Source of the DNA: Byssochlamys sp. IMV 00236
Lineage: Eukaryota; Ascomycota; Eurotiomycetes; Eurotiales; Thermoascaceae
Length of the DNA stretch: 64,000 bases
NCBI GenBank assembly: GCA_001931875.2
Contig: MSJH02000800.1
Location: 124,001 to 188,000, forward strand
Direction of reading: 5' to 3'
The number at the start of each line of letters is the position of its first letter. Within the stretch, counting starts at the first letter, position 1. The notes under the pieces are model-generated. The model was not told the origin of the DNA and did not search any database. It worked only from the letters and a program-made list of their open reading frames with translations. Position numbers and translations under genes: made by a program. Below are positions 34,881-45,563 of the stretch, piece by piece.

Positions 34881-37037
34881 TTAGAAATCACATTCCATCC
34901 GTTCTTGGATCCTCTCTGCAACTTCTAAAAGAAATCCTTCTCGGAAAGCAGGTCCTATAATCGATATACCAAATGGTAAACCATCAATGAAGCCCGCTGG
35001 TATAGCAACAGCCGCCAAATCCAGAACGTTTACAGCACTTGCAAAAATGCCTAGTTTCAAATTCAGATCAATAGGATCCTCTTGCACTTCCTTGATGGTT
35101 GGATGATTCGGTGCAGTAGGTAGAATGAGAATATCACATTTCTCGAATTCACCTTCTACAAGTCTTGATAATCGTTGTGCTTCGTAGAGGTCGGCGAATG
35201 CCTTGGACGCAGATATGGATGAGCCTGACTCGAGGACTTGGGCTGTGACAGGAAGAAGTGAAGATTTCTTATCTGCACGTTTGAAAAACTCGTCCAAAGC
35301 GGCTGTTCGCTCTGCAATAAAGGCCCCCTTGTACAGGAGATCTGAGGCGGCAAGATAAGAATCCCAGTCGAAAGTGACTTCTTCAGCATGGGGCAGACCT
35401 CGAAGTAGTGAATAGGTCTTTTCGAACTGTTTGATATATGGAGAAGAGAGAGCATCGTTCAGTAGGTCACGAGGAGGAACTGAGAAAGTATAGGTGCCTT
35501 CTTTGTGCAAGAGAGATCTGTTAGTCAAGGCAGCCAATGGTGGTGAGCTTCGTGCGTATGGGTCTTTAGGATCAAATCCCTTAGACACGAGCCACACGTT
35601 TCTTGCGTCAGTGAGCGTTTTTGCGAAGAAAGAGACACAGTCAAGTGTGCGACAGGCTGGAACAACCCCTCTCGTCGGAACAGTACCCTTAGTTGGTTTG
35701 AGTCCCACAATGTTATTGAAGGCCGCGGGGATTCGACCGGATCCTGCTGTGTCGGTTCCCAGCGCAAAGGAGACTTGTCCTAGAGAGACAGCCACGGCGG
35801 AGCCAGAACTTGATCCTCCGGAGATACGAGTATGATCGAAAACACAATGGCAGACTCCATATGGAGATCTCGTGCCCACAAGCCCTGTTGCAAACTGATC
35901 CATATTTGTCTTCCCAATAAGAAGTGCGCCAGCGGACTCCAGTCTCTTCACAACGTCAGCGGACATATCCGGAACGTATTGAAATGATGGACACGCTGTA
36001 GTCGTAGGTATTCCGGCAACATCGATGTTGTCCTTGACTGCAAACGGTATACCAAATAGAGGCAAATGGAGATTTCTCTCTTCCTCTAGTTGCTGAGCCC
36101 GCTGCAAAAGCTCTTCACGTGGCGCTAAGCTGATCCAGATAGATGGGTGTTCCGCATTGTCTGATTCAACTCTCCTAAGAGCTTCTTGCACAACGGTTAC
36201 TGGCGAAAGACCAGCAGCATAGGCCTTCTTCAGCACCTCCATATCCATCGAACCCGTCCATTCGGGGACTTGGCTTCTATTCCTAGCTGAGAGCGGCGAT
36301 AACGCCAGGAGCAGTGGCTTTGAGGAGCTCACAAATCCAAAGAGACCTTCCGAGAAGTGAATCATATCTAAGGACGCCGACCTGAAGGTCGGCACGAACC
36401 CATCTGTGCAGTCGCTGAGGATGCAAGCCTCAAATCCTCGATCATTGGCCTCCCTAACTGTGGTGGTCACACAGCACTCCACAGTCACGCCGGCAACGAT
36501 GAGGTGAGTAATGCCTCGGTCAACTAGATGCTGGTGCAAGGTGGTTGAAAAGAAGCCACCCTTTCCTGGCTTATCGACGACATATTCCCCGGCCACTGGT
36601 TGAAGTTCGTCTACAATATCGTGGCCGTATTCTCCTCTTGTGAGAAGCCTTCCCATCGGACCTACATCCCCAATCACCATGGAATGCCGAGTTGTCGGGG
36701 CTCGTGCCTGCCTCAAGAGTTTGGGGGTAGGTAGGTCCCGCAAGTCTGGCCGGTGGCCTTCTCGTGTATGGATGACATGCATTCCACACTCACGAAATGC
36801 GCTCAAGACCGACAGGGTCGGGCTGATAGTAGCTTGTACCTTGTCAACCCCCGTATCTCCGGCTTGAATGTACCCAAAGCCATCCTTGAGCAAGAAGTCC
36901 CGCTGCATGTCAATGATGAGAAGGGCTGTCTTTGCGGGATCAAACTGGAACGCGTATGGCTGAGCCTCGATAGAGAGTCTACCATCGCCGCTCTCGGTCA
37001 TGGCTCTCATCTTATCCAGGTGAGTTGCGGCAACCAT
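34881..37037 (-). CDS. Two-domain amidohydrolase: isochorismatase-type cysteine hydrolase fused to allophanate-hydrolase-like amidase
   Basis: Single exon, 718 residues from the ATG at 37037; later ATGs at 37010 and 37001 are possible. Residues about 30-235 form a cysteine hydrolase of the isochorismatase superfamily with the triad Asp43 (IIDMQRDF), Lys156 (DKPGKGGFF) and Cys189 (GVTVECCVTTTVREANDRG). This signature is that of biuret and ureidoacrylate amidohydrolases. Residues about 265-718 form an amidase-signature enzyme: Lys335 (FAVKDNID), the Ser/Gly loop ISGGSSSGS and nucleophile Ser433 (GTDTAGSGRIPAAFNNIVGLKPT). That last motif, and DGLPFGISIIGPAF near the end, fit allophanate hydrolases such as AtzF. 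The extra C-terminal domain of full-length allophanate hydrolases is absent. A biuret-to-allophanate-to-ammonia sequence is an inference. Divergent from the GNAT gene. Confidence 0.85.
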   Translation of the reverse strand: MVAATHLDKMRAMTESGDGRLSIEAQPYAFQFDPAKTALLIIDMQRDFLLKDGFGYIQAGDTGVDKVQATISPTLSVLSAFRECGMHVIHTREGHRPDLRDLPTPKLLRQARAPTTRHSMVIGDVGPMGRLLTRGEYGHDIVDELQPVAGEYVVDKPGKGGFFSTTLHQHLVDRGITHLIVAGVTVECCVTTTVREANDRGFEACILSDCTDGFVPTFRSASLDMIHFSEGLFGFVSSSKPLLLALSPLSARNRSQVPEWTGSMDMEVLKKAYAAGLSPVTVVQEALRRVESDNAEHPSIWISLAPREELLQRAQQLEEERNLHLPLFGIPFAVKDNIDVAGIPTTTACPSFQYVPDMSADVVKRLESAGALLIGKTNMDQFATGLVGTRSPYGVCHCVFDHTRISGGSSSGSAVAVSLGQVSFALGTDTAGSGRIPAAFNNIVGLKPTKGTVPTRGVVPACRTLDCVSFFAKTLTDARNVWLVSKGFDPKDPYARSSPPLAALTNRSLLHKEGTYTFSVPPRDLLNDALSSPYIKQFEKTYSLLRGLPHAEEVTFDWDSYLAASDLLYKGAFIAERTAALDEFFKRADKKSSLLPVTAQVLESGSSISASKAFADLYEAQRLSRLVEGEFEKCDILILPTAPNHPTIKEVQEDPIDLNLKLGIFASAVNVLDLAAVAIPAGFIDGLPFGISIIGPAFREGFLLEVAERIQERMECDF

Positions 37038-38193
37038 TCCGTTCGAAAAATGAGAAGCTATGCTCCACAAGAGAAAGGCCCGAGAGTTGAAGAACAGGAC
37101 TTGGAACGTAAAAGAGACACACTCTACTCTCGAGAAATAGTATCTGTCTCCCTCGCAGCCGCTTAATGCTCCGGCCCGTCGGGCTGGCCGCGGGAAGAAG
37201 ACGGTAAGCCCGGCTTATCATGAAGTAATATTAAAGCTTTATCTTCCAGCGGTCTTCCCAGCGGTCTTATCAGCCTACACCGGCCCTGGGGGCATTTGGA
37301 AACTATAGTCTGCGATAGGAACAGTAACCTAGTGCGGAAGGTGAGGGGTTTCGCCTGCTAGCTCCCCAGGGCCGATAATAAATACACAATGAGGGGGTAA
37401 GCGGGGCATGAATCAATTATTATTAGAAACCTAGTGCAATGGGGTCAATGTATTTTATATTTCATTTTAGAGTGGTATCACTTAAATAGTACAACATGAC
37501 ATACATTAAGGACGGACGGACAGTGATTACCTGAAGCAAGCAAATCTAGAATAGATTCTACATATTAGGTAGTGCGGTATCGATAGGGTCTGTTAAGTAG
37601 TAAGTACGGGGTTACGACGGGGAAGGCGTCAATGTATTATATCGGAAGTCTAGACGACTCGACCAAAAAGGAGAACTCCTCAGAGGTCTGGTCCTAGCTG
37701 GATCTAACACATATTATCTTCGCGGTACTCCGATTAATTCCAAGTTAAAGTATTTGCCTCCTCTTCTCGAGTTTTCAAAGTCCTTTCGCAGAAAGGATCA
37801 ATTGATAAGCTGGTCACCAGCTAGCTATAAGAAGGAAGTATTCCGTACCTACCTAAGTCATGAGATTGGGGGCTGAAACGTCGATATCCCACTTGATGAT
37901 CTGGCCTACATCGTCCATCTCAAGCATTTGATAATAGACCATGGCCGTATGTATTCTTTCTTATTAAAAACAAGGGAGATGCACCCTGTTACATGTCATG
38001 TGATGCGGATGACTCACCTTGCGCAATCAATCGGTTCCTGAAGTATTCAAGAGTACAACAGTAAGACTTCAAGGAGGATTCCTGGTTTATTTTGCCATCG
38101 AACATTCGGGTAATAAGAGTATCCCTATTCTTTTTTTTTTTTTTCTTTACCACACGACCAACCATTTAGAGATCACAACTTAATGTTTGCGCA
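37038..38193. other. Divergent intergenic region (fused hydrolase / GNAT)
   Basis: About 1.15 kb of shared upstream sequence. It contains a poly-T tract near 38131-38144, common just upstream of fungal start sites, and TACTCCG at 37726-37732. No gene seen. Confidence 0.45.
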
Positions 38194-38998
38194 ATGACAC
38201 TACCTGCCATCTCCATCGTTGGAGAAGAACACGCAAATCAGGCAGCCGAAGTGATTGCGGCAGCCTTCTCTAACTCCCCCTTCACAGGATATTTGCTGCG
38301 CAACGCGGATTCCACATGGCCGTCAAATCAGATCCCTTCTGAGATCATCCTTCCTCATTTTCAAGAGAGCACACCTAAGAAACTCAAGTATGGCGCCGAG
38401 CTGGTAGAAGCAGGAAACTGGGCTGCCGTCGCTGTATGGTGAGTCTAGTAATTTTGTGATGCAATTACTTGGTCTATAAGACCTGCATGTTCTATGTGCC
38501 ATTGATGTCCTATCTTTTTTCCTTTTGAGTGGGTGGGTTAGTTATTGACTAAGATTGCAAGGTTCCCACCTGGACGTTCCATTCCCATCGAGGATAATCC
38601 GGACCCCCGAGTGAAAGAGTATCGCGACACGTTCGCACAAATCAAGGAACAGCATCTACGCGGTCGGGAGTATTGGTATCTCAATCTGATAGGCAGACAT
38701 CCAAATCGAACGGATGCCGGTGCGTACTATGAATCTCCCATGAATGTGTGATAATGAACTGAACTGAGAATAAATAGGCGCTGTTCGAGCTTTAATCGAC
38801 CCATACTTGCAAAAGGCCCGAGAGCAGGGCGCGGCAGTATGGCTGGAAGCCATTACTGAGCATGGAAAGCAGGTCTATGAGCATTTATCTTTTCGGACAG
38901 TAGCAGAAGTGCGCATAGGGGTTGGAAAGACCAATTCGAAGGGCGAGTTTGACGAGAATGGGGAAGGTATTTTGGTATATGGGATGATGGCTGAATAG
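38194..38998 (+). CDS. GNAT-family N-acetyltransferase
   Basis: Three exons, 38194-38438, 38562-38719 and 38778-38998, with introns of 123 and 58 bp, give 207 residues. The overall pattern is that of fungal GNAT proteins: an N-terminal HANQAAEVIAAAFSNSPFTGYLL helix, a central strand WYLNLIGRHPN that takes the place of strand beta4, then GAVRALIDPYLQKAREQGAAVWLEAITEHGKQVYEHLSFRTV, where the glycine region and following helix would bind acetyl-CoA. The second splice junction lies within DAGAVRAL, the acetyl-CoA loop, and restores it. The usual Q/RxxGxG/A motif is degenerate. Substrate unknown; no signal peptide. Confidence 0.8.
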
Positions 38999-41900
38999 AA
39001 CGAACGGGTGTCTAGGACTAGAAATGCCTATAGAGCGAGAAGTCGAAATTATGTCCTGTGGAATGAAGTATATAATTCGAAGGAAAGAGAAGATCCCCTC
39101 ATACTATCATACGTCCATACATTCCCCCTCCATTACAACATCCCCCTCTGAGGAGCCAGCTCGAGGTAGTACACACATGGCTTATTTGGCGGCTCAGCTT
39201 ACCTTCGAATGTAAATGCTCAACCTGAGTGAGCTATTTACTCGACAAGATGGTCGAATCACCACACATGGAGGCCTTGGATGCAGTAATTGGCCACTGAG
39301 GCACTCATCTCACCCCTGTATCTATATATTCACAATAGAGGAGACCTTTGCTGCTTATTCTGTTCTATGCATTTAACCATGAAATGCATCAGACTACAGA
39401 TATTGCAGCAGGTCAACCTCGTTCTGGCAATCAATCATCCACGTCGACAGGTAAAAGGAAGCTGTAAATAGTTGCCTCGCGATTCGCAAGGCGATAGAAC
39501 GATAGTAGGCGAAAACATAGATTCTTTTCTCTGGCTCATACACTATTCAATAACCCTAGAGGACATCTTCTACGCACACAGAGTATCAGAGAACGAAGAG
39601 CCATGTATTATGAGTCTTGTTCGATTACTAAAATAACATTTATGGCCATGTGGTAAAGGGCGCAGACCTGACCCGTTCCTCCTTGATATCAGGAGATTTC
39701 CAGGATTCACCCAAAAACTGGTGTCAAATATGTCTTTTCATTCTCTTCCTGACACTAGTGGGCTCATCTATCACGCCCACTGTTAGTTACTGTTGCCACC
39801 GCCATGTACAAGGTAAGCTTAATACTAAAAGATCACCATCTGTTGGAAATAAGCACCCTTGAAACATATAGAATGAGAGACGGTTCGAAGATCCGGAAGA
39901 AGAAAGCAGTCGGCGTGCCCTCTCATCTGTGTATGAAGATCATAGTTTCCAGAATTCTCTAGCGATGCTCCACAAAGACGCTAACTAAATGATATCAAAG
40001 AACGGCAAACCGGAATGATGGTTATATACATTACTCGGTACTACTCTGTAATAAATCAACGGTAATGAACCGGACAACTGATAAGGCTGTGCCGCAATGC
40101 CTAATTATACTAAACAGACCATTAGTTGGCCGCAGCAGGCCTACAAGACGGCGTCTCCGCCCACGCCTCTAGTTTAATTGGCTATTTTTGGGATGATCCA
40201 GTCTTCATCTCTCATAGATAGCTGAAATAAAGTAACCGGCCTAGTGGATCTTGAAATATATTAGTCGCCGTCCAGATTGTACCGACTCCCGAGGCAAGAA
40301 GTCGGGAGCTCCTCCATTGAGTACATACTACATAAAGCAGTGCTATCTCTACTCTAGTAGAGTTGGTAGGGGGTCCCACATCCACCCGATTCCGCGGTGA
40401 CCGGTCGAGTCCCAGAAGATGTCGTTAGGGCGAAAAGGAATTTGAATAATGTCTTCAGCATTGCGCAATTACAACTGTGCCGCAATTGGAGTGGGGTTTG
40501 GTTTAGGGTTCCCTGTAGACTGGACGGGCATTCTCGACTTAGCTAGCTATTCACGGTTCATGGTGAGAAATTGATATCGAAATTTTCTATTGCCTCAAGC
40601 AAAAAGTATTGGTGTCATTCGAGCGTCAGTTGAAATAAGCTATTGTGCCAATTTTGCTATTACACATGCACGGCATTTGCCGCTAGTAAGTACATATGAC
40701 ATGTCCAGTGCACACTGGTCACGATGTCATGGTGAATGGGCCCAGGTGATTATTGGTAGGTAGATAGATGGCAATAAAACGAATTTCGAGGTTCCCAGGA
40801 TAACAAATCAAACTCGAGTTGTATAACTACCTGGTTCCTACCTGGGGCAAATATTGACACAGGTGCAATTCTGAGAATTGGTAATCACTAACTACGCGAA
40901 CAAACTAATTAGTTAAAAAAAAAAAGCAATTGAGCAGTCTTGACAATCGTCGCTGCGCCGGATGAAAGGCAGTATTATCCCTGTTCGCATATTGAAGCTG
41001 AGCTTCGACTGGCGAACTGTGCACAGCACGCTGCGGCAGGATCCCTAACGATAGATATCAGGGGTTCAATCTGGGAACGCCACGCGAATAACTCCTCTGG
41101 ATGATTTACATTTAACAGTCATCGGGCGGGTACTATCTGTGGTTTCTTTGTAGTATTCCGTTAAATGCCGTGAGATGACATTGAGCTTGCTGGGTCCAAC
41201 GATGTGATGCGTGAATCTTCGAAAGTGGAGGGGTTCTCAATATATCATATACACTATGCAACACATGTCCAAAGCGTCCGGCGAAGAATAGCCTAGAAAG
41301 AAGTACTAAAGTCCCCTGACGAGAAAAGAGAAAGGCCTGATCACTCTCTATCAGCAATTTGCACCTATGCGTGGAAGATCTACTACGCCACAAGAGCTTC
41401 ATTGGGTTGATCGCCAATTAAGCGATCGAATAATTGACGCGCATGCGCTGTCAAGCAGCGGTGTCGAGGCCATCAGACTTGTCATATGCAAAAACAAACC
41501 ATGTGAAAAAACACACCTTAGTTACTTAGTAGTTATCTGCCGCCCGGGACGAGGGAACGGACGGCGAAGCGCTCCGGACCTATCTATACGATGCTAATTC
41601 CATAAACTTGTGTCAGTGTATATGGTATGGTATCTACCTATTATCCCGCTTGTCGTCTGTTATAGATCACGTTTTGAACCCAGCTTTTGTGGATAGCTCA
41701 TCTTGTTCAAGGATGAATGCATGCAGTCGTTCCTGCTTCTTGACGGCAAGCCGAGTGGCAAGCATGGGCATAAAAGTCTCTATATTGTCACTATCTAAAC
41801 GCCTATCCCCGAGAGCACAGCATAACTTCTTATATTATTATTAAATAAGGAGTACGCCATACGCCGATCGTTACCCCAACATTTCGCCCGGAACAGTTTA

Positions 41901-42014
41901 CCCGTCACTAATAATAATCGCGGCGGGACTGAAAATCGATGAATGAAAAGGCCATCGGAAATTCGCCTGGCCTGTGCTGTCGAATCGTTCCTCTCCACAC
42001 GCGAAAAATATTAC
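38999..42014. other. Gene-poor region left of the AT-rich element
   Basis: 3 kb without a supportable gene; open frames are short and lack motifs or good codon pattern. A perfect 7-bp stem (CTCCCGA at 40286 with TCGGGAG at 40302) is the only clear structure. GC content is normal up to about 42.0 kb. Confidence 0.5.
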
Positions 42015-42031
42015 TAGAGGGATTCTGCAGC
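42015..42031 (+). repeat. Left terminal inverted repeat
   Basis: TAGAGGGATTCTGCAGC, directly at the transition from normal to AT-rich sequence. Its partner is at 45547-45563 in inverted orientation with no mismatch. Confidence 0.7.
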
Positions 42032-43359
42032 AGTATTTTAGCCTTAGTCTATATATTATATAGTAAGGTTCGCGCCTTAACATAAAGATCCGCCAACTTT
42101 ATATAGATAGTTTACTGAATTTTATTTTAATTAGTATCTTATAATAAGCCATATAATAAGTAATTAATAACCTATTATTTAGCTTAGTTATTGCTAAGTG
42201 CTAATATTATATTTAATATAATCTAATCTATAGCTAATATTAAGTTAATTTATAATATTAAAGATTAATATAGGGATTTTAGTATAATAGATAGCTATAC
42301 CCTAATATAGAAATTCCTAGGCTTATTTTATTATTCTATAACCTTTTAAATAATAAATAGCAGTTAAATATAGATTAAGTTTAATCTCCTACTAGAGAAT
42401 ATTTATAAATACTTATTCTTAAACTATATAATATATTAATAATATTATATAATTCTTATTATTTACTATTACTAAATAAAAATACCTTATTTTTAATATA
42501 TAAGACCTCTAGTCTGCTATAATTAATACCTCTAAATAATTAATAACCCTATATCTATTTCTTAGAGCAAGAGAAATTACAGATTATATATTAGTTATTA
42601 AATTATTATTATAAATATATAAATAAAAATATTACTTATATAAAATTTTAAAAAAAATATAATAATTAGATTTAAAAGGAGTTTAAAAAAAACTATTATT
42701 ATATTAACTAGTTAATCTAATAAATAATATAGAAAAAAAGATATAAAATTAATAAAATAATTAAAGCTTTAAATATTATTTTATTAAATATAGATTAAAA
42801 GTAAGTAATAAATACCTAGATTAAATTTATTAATAACTTAAAGAAAGCTAAATATAAGAAAAAGAATAAGTAATCTATTACTAAAAGATATATTAATAAT
42901 TATTAAGATTTATTAGCAGATAGAATAATAAAAAGATAATAAACTAAGAATCTTAACTTATAATCTTTTATATTAAATTCCTTATTGCTTAAACTATAAG
43001 ATAAATATAGATAAGCTTAGCCTAATAATATAATTAAAGCTCTCCTTAGTATCTTATTAATATAGTTATTAAGCTTTATAATTAATATAAAAATAATAAT
43101 ATTAATAAATTATAAGAAGCTTAAGCAAGATATTAAAGATAAAAATAATACTTTAGAGTAATAAATAAAAAATTAAAATAAAGCTTTAAAATAATAGCTT
43201 AAAGATTAAAATAAAGCTTTAAAGTAATAGATTTAAAGTAATATATAAGAATAACTTAATAAGATTAAAAATAAGATTAAAAATAAGATAAAGCATATAA
43301 TAATAGGTTTAATAGAGGTTTTAAAGGCAATAAATATTTAGAAAAATATTTAATTTAGT

Positions 43360-43437
43360 AATAGTAATAGGTATTAGAGACCTAGCTGGCTCTAGGTCAC
43401 GTGAACTGGATCCTTTAACCACTCAGCTAAAAAGACC
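43360..43437 (-). other. tRNA-like relic inside the AT-rich element
   Basis: Read on the minus strand, TAGCTGAGTGGTTAAAGG (43429-43412) matches the internal A-box promoter of tRNA genes. About 30 bases further comes a 5-bp stem with a 7-base loop (TAGGT-CTCTAAT-ACCTA, 43384-43368) in the place of a T-arm, with the loop degraded from the TTCRA pattern. A stem (GACCTAG/CTAGGTC) between them overlaps the T-arm. The acceptor stem does not pair. It may be a dead tRNA or the head of a SINE; it is not a functional tRNA gene. Confidence 0.3.
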
Positions 43438-43969
43438 ACAATAACTACGCCTAAGCGTAATTAAGCCAGCACCGAACTATATAGCCTAGTAGTTGGGGTT
43501 CCCGGGGGTTCGCGGGGCACTGCTAAGGCCTGCGCCTTATAATAGGAGTTACTGCTTAGCTATTTAATAAGCTTTAAAATAGAGTATTATAATAGTAGTA
43601 GCTAGTTAAAAATATTATTAAATTTACTCTTCTACCTTCTCTCCTTAACTCTCTTTTTAAACCCCTTTTTAAACCCCTTCTTAATATTATTCTTAACCTA
43701 TTTAGCTGCTTAATTATAAACCCTAAAGATCTTAAAATATTTATTTAATAATAGGGGGGTATAGTTAAAATGTCTAGAGATTTAATTTCTCTAAAGATAA
43801 GTTATTATATTAAATATTAGAATAGCTATTTAGTAATATATTATAACTAATAAGTTACTAACTAAATTAATAAGATAAAAGCTATTTCTTATCTAATATT
43901 GCTAAATCTAACTAAATCTATATTCTATAAATATTTAATGCCTTAATATTTTAGTATTAAATTATAAGG

Positions 43970-44181
43970 AACGGGGGTTCCTAGAGGTTGCTGGCGAATT
44001 GCTCCGCCAGCGATTATAGCGAGAGGGGTAGCAGCTTCGCGCACCCAACTCGGAGAAGGGTCTACCGGCGAGACGAAGGGTTAACTGTTGTAATAAAGGG
44101 TCTAACTGGTATAGAGAAGGGTCCACGCTGGAGAGTTCTAGTAGTAAAGAGTCTATATGAGTAAGGAAATAGTAGGGTATA
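43970..44181. other. GC-normal island, possible internal part of a retroelement
   Basis: The island begins with GGAACGGGGGTTCC and a perfect hairpin (GCTGGCG at 43994 with CGCCAGC downstream) and then holds four spaced AAGGGT motifs. It ends in a purine-rich stretch (AAGGAAATAGTAGGG) just before TGTTG at 44182, as a polypurine tract precedes a 3' LTR. This is an inference from position. Confidence 0.25.
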
Positions 44182-44394
44182 TGTTGTATTAGAACAGATC
44201 GCTAGCTTCTAGTAAGACAGCAATCTGGAGCTTATTTATGTTCTAAATCTCAAGTACTTCCCGGCTTTGTCTCGTATGAATCTTAAAAGCAGGGAGAGCG
44301 GGGTTTAACTGATTACCTCGGTATCACGTTCAGATTTGGGGCTTTGCTGCAGTCCTGCGAGCTCATGCCCTAGCGGGGAGCTAGGGGCATAACA
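44182..44394 (+). repeat. Possible solitary LTR of 213 bp
   Basis: The segment starts TGTT and ends AACA, the inverted ends usual for LTRs, and keeps normal base composition within RIP-like sequence. No second copy is in the window and the flanking 5 bases do not match, so the call is tentative. Confidence 0.3.
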
Positions 44395-45546
44395 TAAATA
44401 CTTTCTAAATCTTTATAAGCTATTTTCTTTAAGAATAATAATAAGCTCTAAAAGTAATATATAAACCTATATATGCAGGATCCCTAAATATATATAATAT
44501 ATCTTCCTTTAGTATAATTAAAAATAGATCTTTAATAAGATTTTTAAGACTACTCTTTTAAAAGATATACTAATTTTTATTATTACTTAGTATAAGTCTA
44601 TAAAATAAAAAGAAGAGCCTATTAAATAAGATAACCCCTTAAAATTTAAAGCTATAATAATATTTATAATTAAAGTAATAGTTATATTAATCTTTATTTA
44701 AATAGTAAATCTGCTAAAGTATTCTGTTAATATATATTTATATAAAATCTCCTTCTCCTTAAGCTTTAATATAGAATATATAAGATTGCAGCTTTTTAAT
44801 AGTTAAATAATAATAATCTTAAAATATAAAGTTATTAAACTATTTTTAAAGATATATTATAATATTTATATAAATTAAATTAAAAAAAGAATAAAATCTC
44901 TTAAATAAATAGATAAGTTTAATATATTAAATAAGATATAATAACTGAGCTAATAAGATAGTAAATATTATTTTATTTAAAGATCTATACTACAGAGACT
45001 AGTATATAATATTAAGACTTAGATATAATAAGATCTCCTTAAACTTCTCTTATAAAAACCTTATTAATATAAATATATTATTATAAGTCTAGATTAATTA
45101 TTATTATATATACTATAGCTAATAAATTACTTATCTATCTTCCTATAAGTCTAGACTTTATTTAAACCTAAGATAAGATAATAAAGGGTAATATTAATAT
45201 TAATATTATTATTACTATTTTATATAATATTATAATATTATTTTTTTTATCAGAAATTATAGTAATAATATTAATAATAACTATAATAATAACTATAATA
45301 ATTATACTAATTAATAAGGCTATAGATAGGTTAATATAGATATTAGAAGATACTATTTTTACCTAAATAGGTAACTAGCCTTTAATAATAAAATCTTACT
45401 TAATACTATAGCTTAATTACTAATAATTAATTAATAATTATTTTTTAAATAGCTTTAAAATTTAATTACTAGCTCTATGCCAATAATAGGTCAGATTTTA
45501 CTTATTTAGGTAAGGATTCCCCCACTTGAACTTAAGCCAGACCCTC

Positions 45547-45563
45547 GCTGCAGAATCCCTCTA
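45547..45563 (-). repeat. Right terminal inverted repeat
   Basis: Reverse complement of the left repeat at 42015-42031, without mismatch, at the right edge of the AT-rich block. Confidence 0.7.

Larger units (their letters stand above)
42015..45563. mobile_element. RIP-degraded element with 17-bp terminal inverted repeats and TA ends
   Basis: The block is extremely AT-rich, with CA and TG dinucleotides scarce and TA, AT and AA dominant, the pattern left by C-to-T change at CpA sites. Its borders coincide with a perfect 17-bp inverted repeat: TAGAGGGATTCTGCAGC at 42015-42031 and its reverse complement at 45547-45563. Inside, the left and right ends stay alignable for about 20 bp more, with mostly C/T and G/A differences. 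Ends starting with TA suggest insertion at a TA dinucleotide, as in Tc1/mariner/pogo-type elements. No intact open frame remains; all frames are closed by stops. GC-normal islands are at 43375-43560 and 43970-44394. At 3.55 kb it is larger than a typical pogo-like element, so nested insertions are likely. Confidence 0.65.

Noticed and set aside
43360..43437. Functional tRNA gene on the minus strand
   Set aside because: The acceptor arm does not pair and the T-loop is mutated; recorded only as a relic.
44182..44394. Complete LTR retrotransposon
   Set aside because: Only one LTR-like segment is present, with no matching second copy, target-site duplication or coding region.
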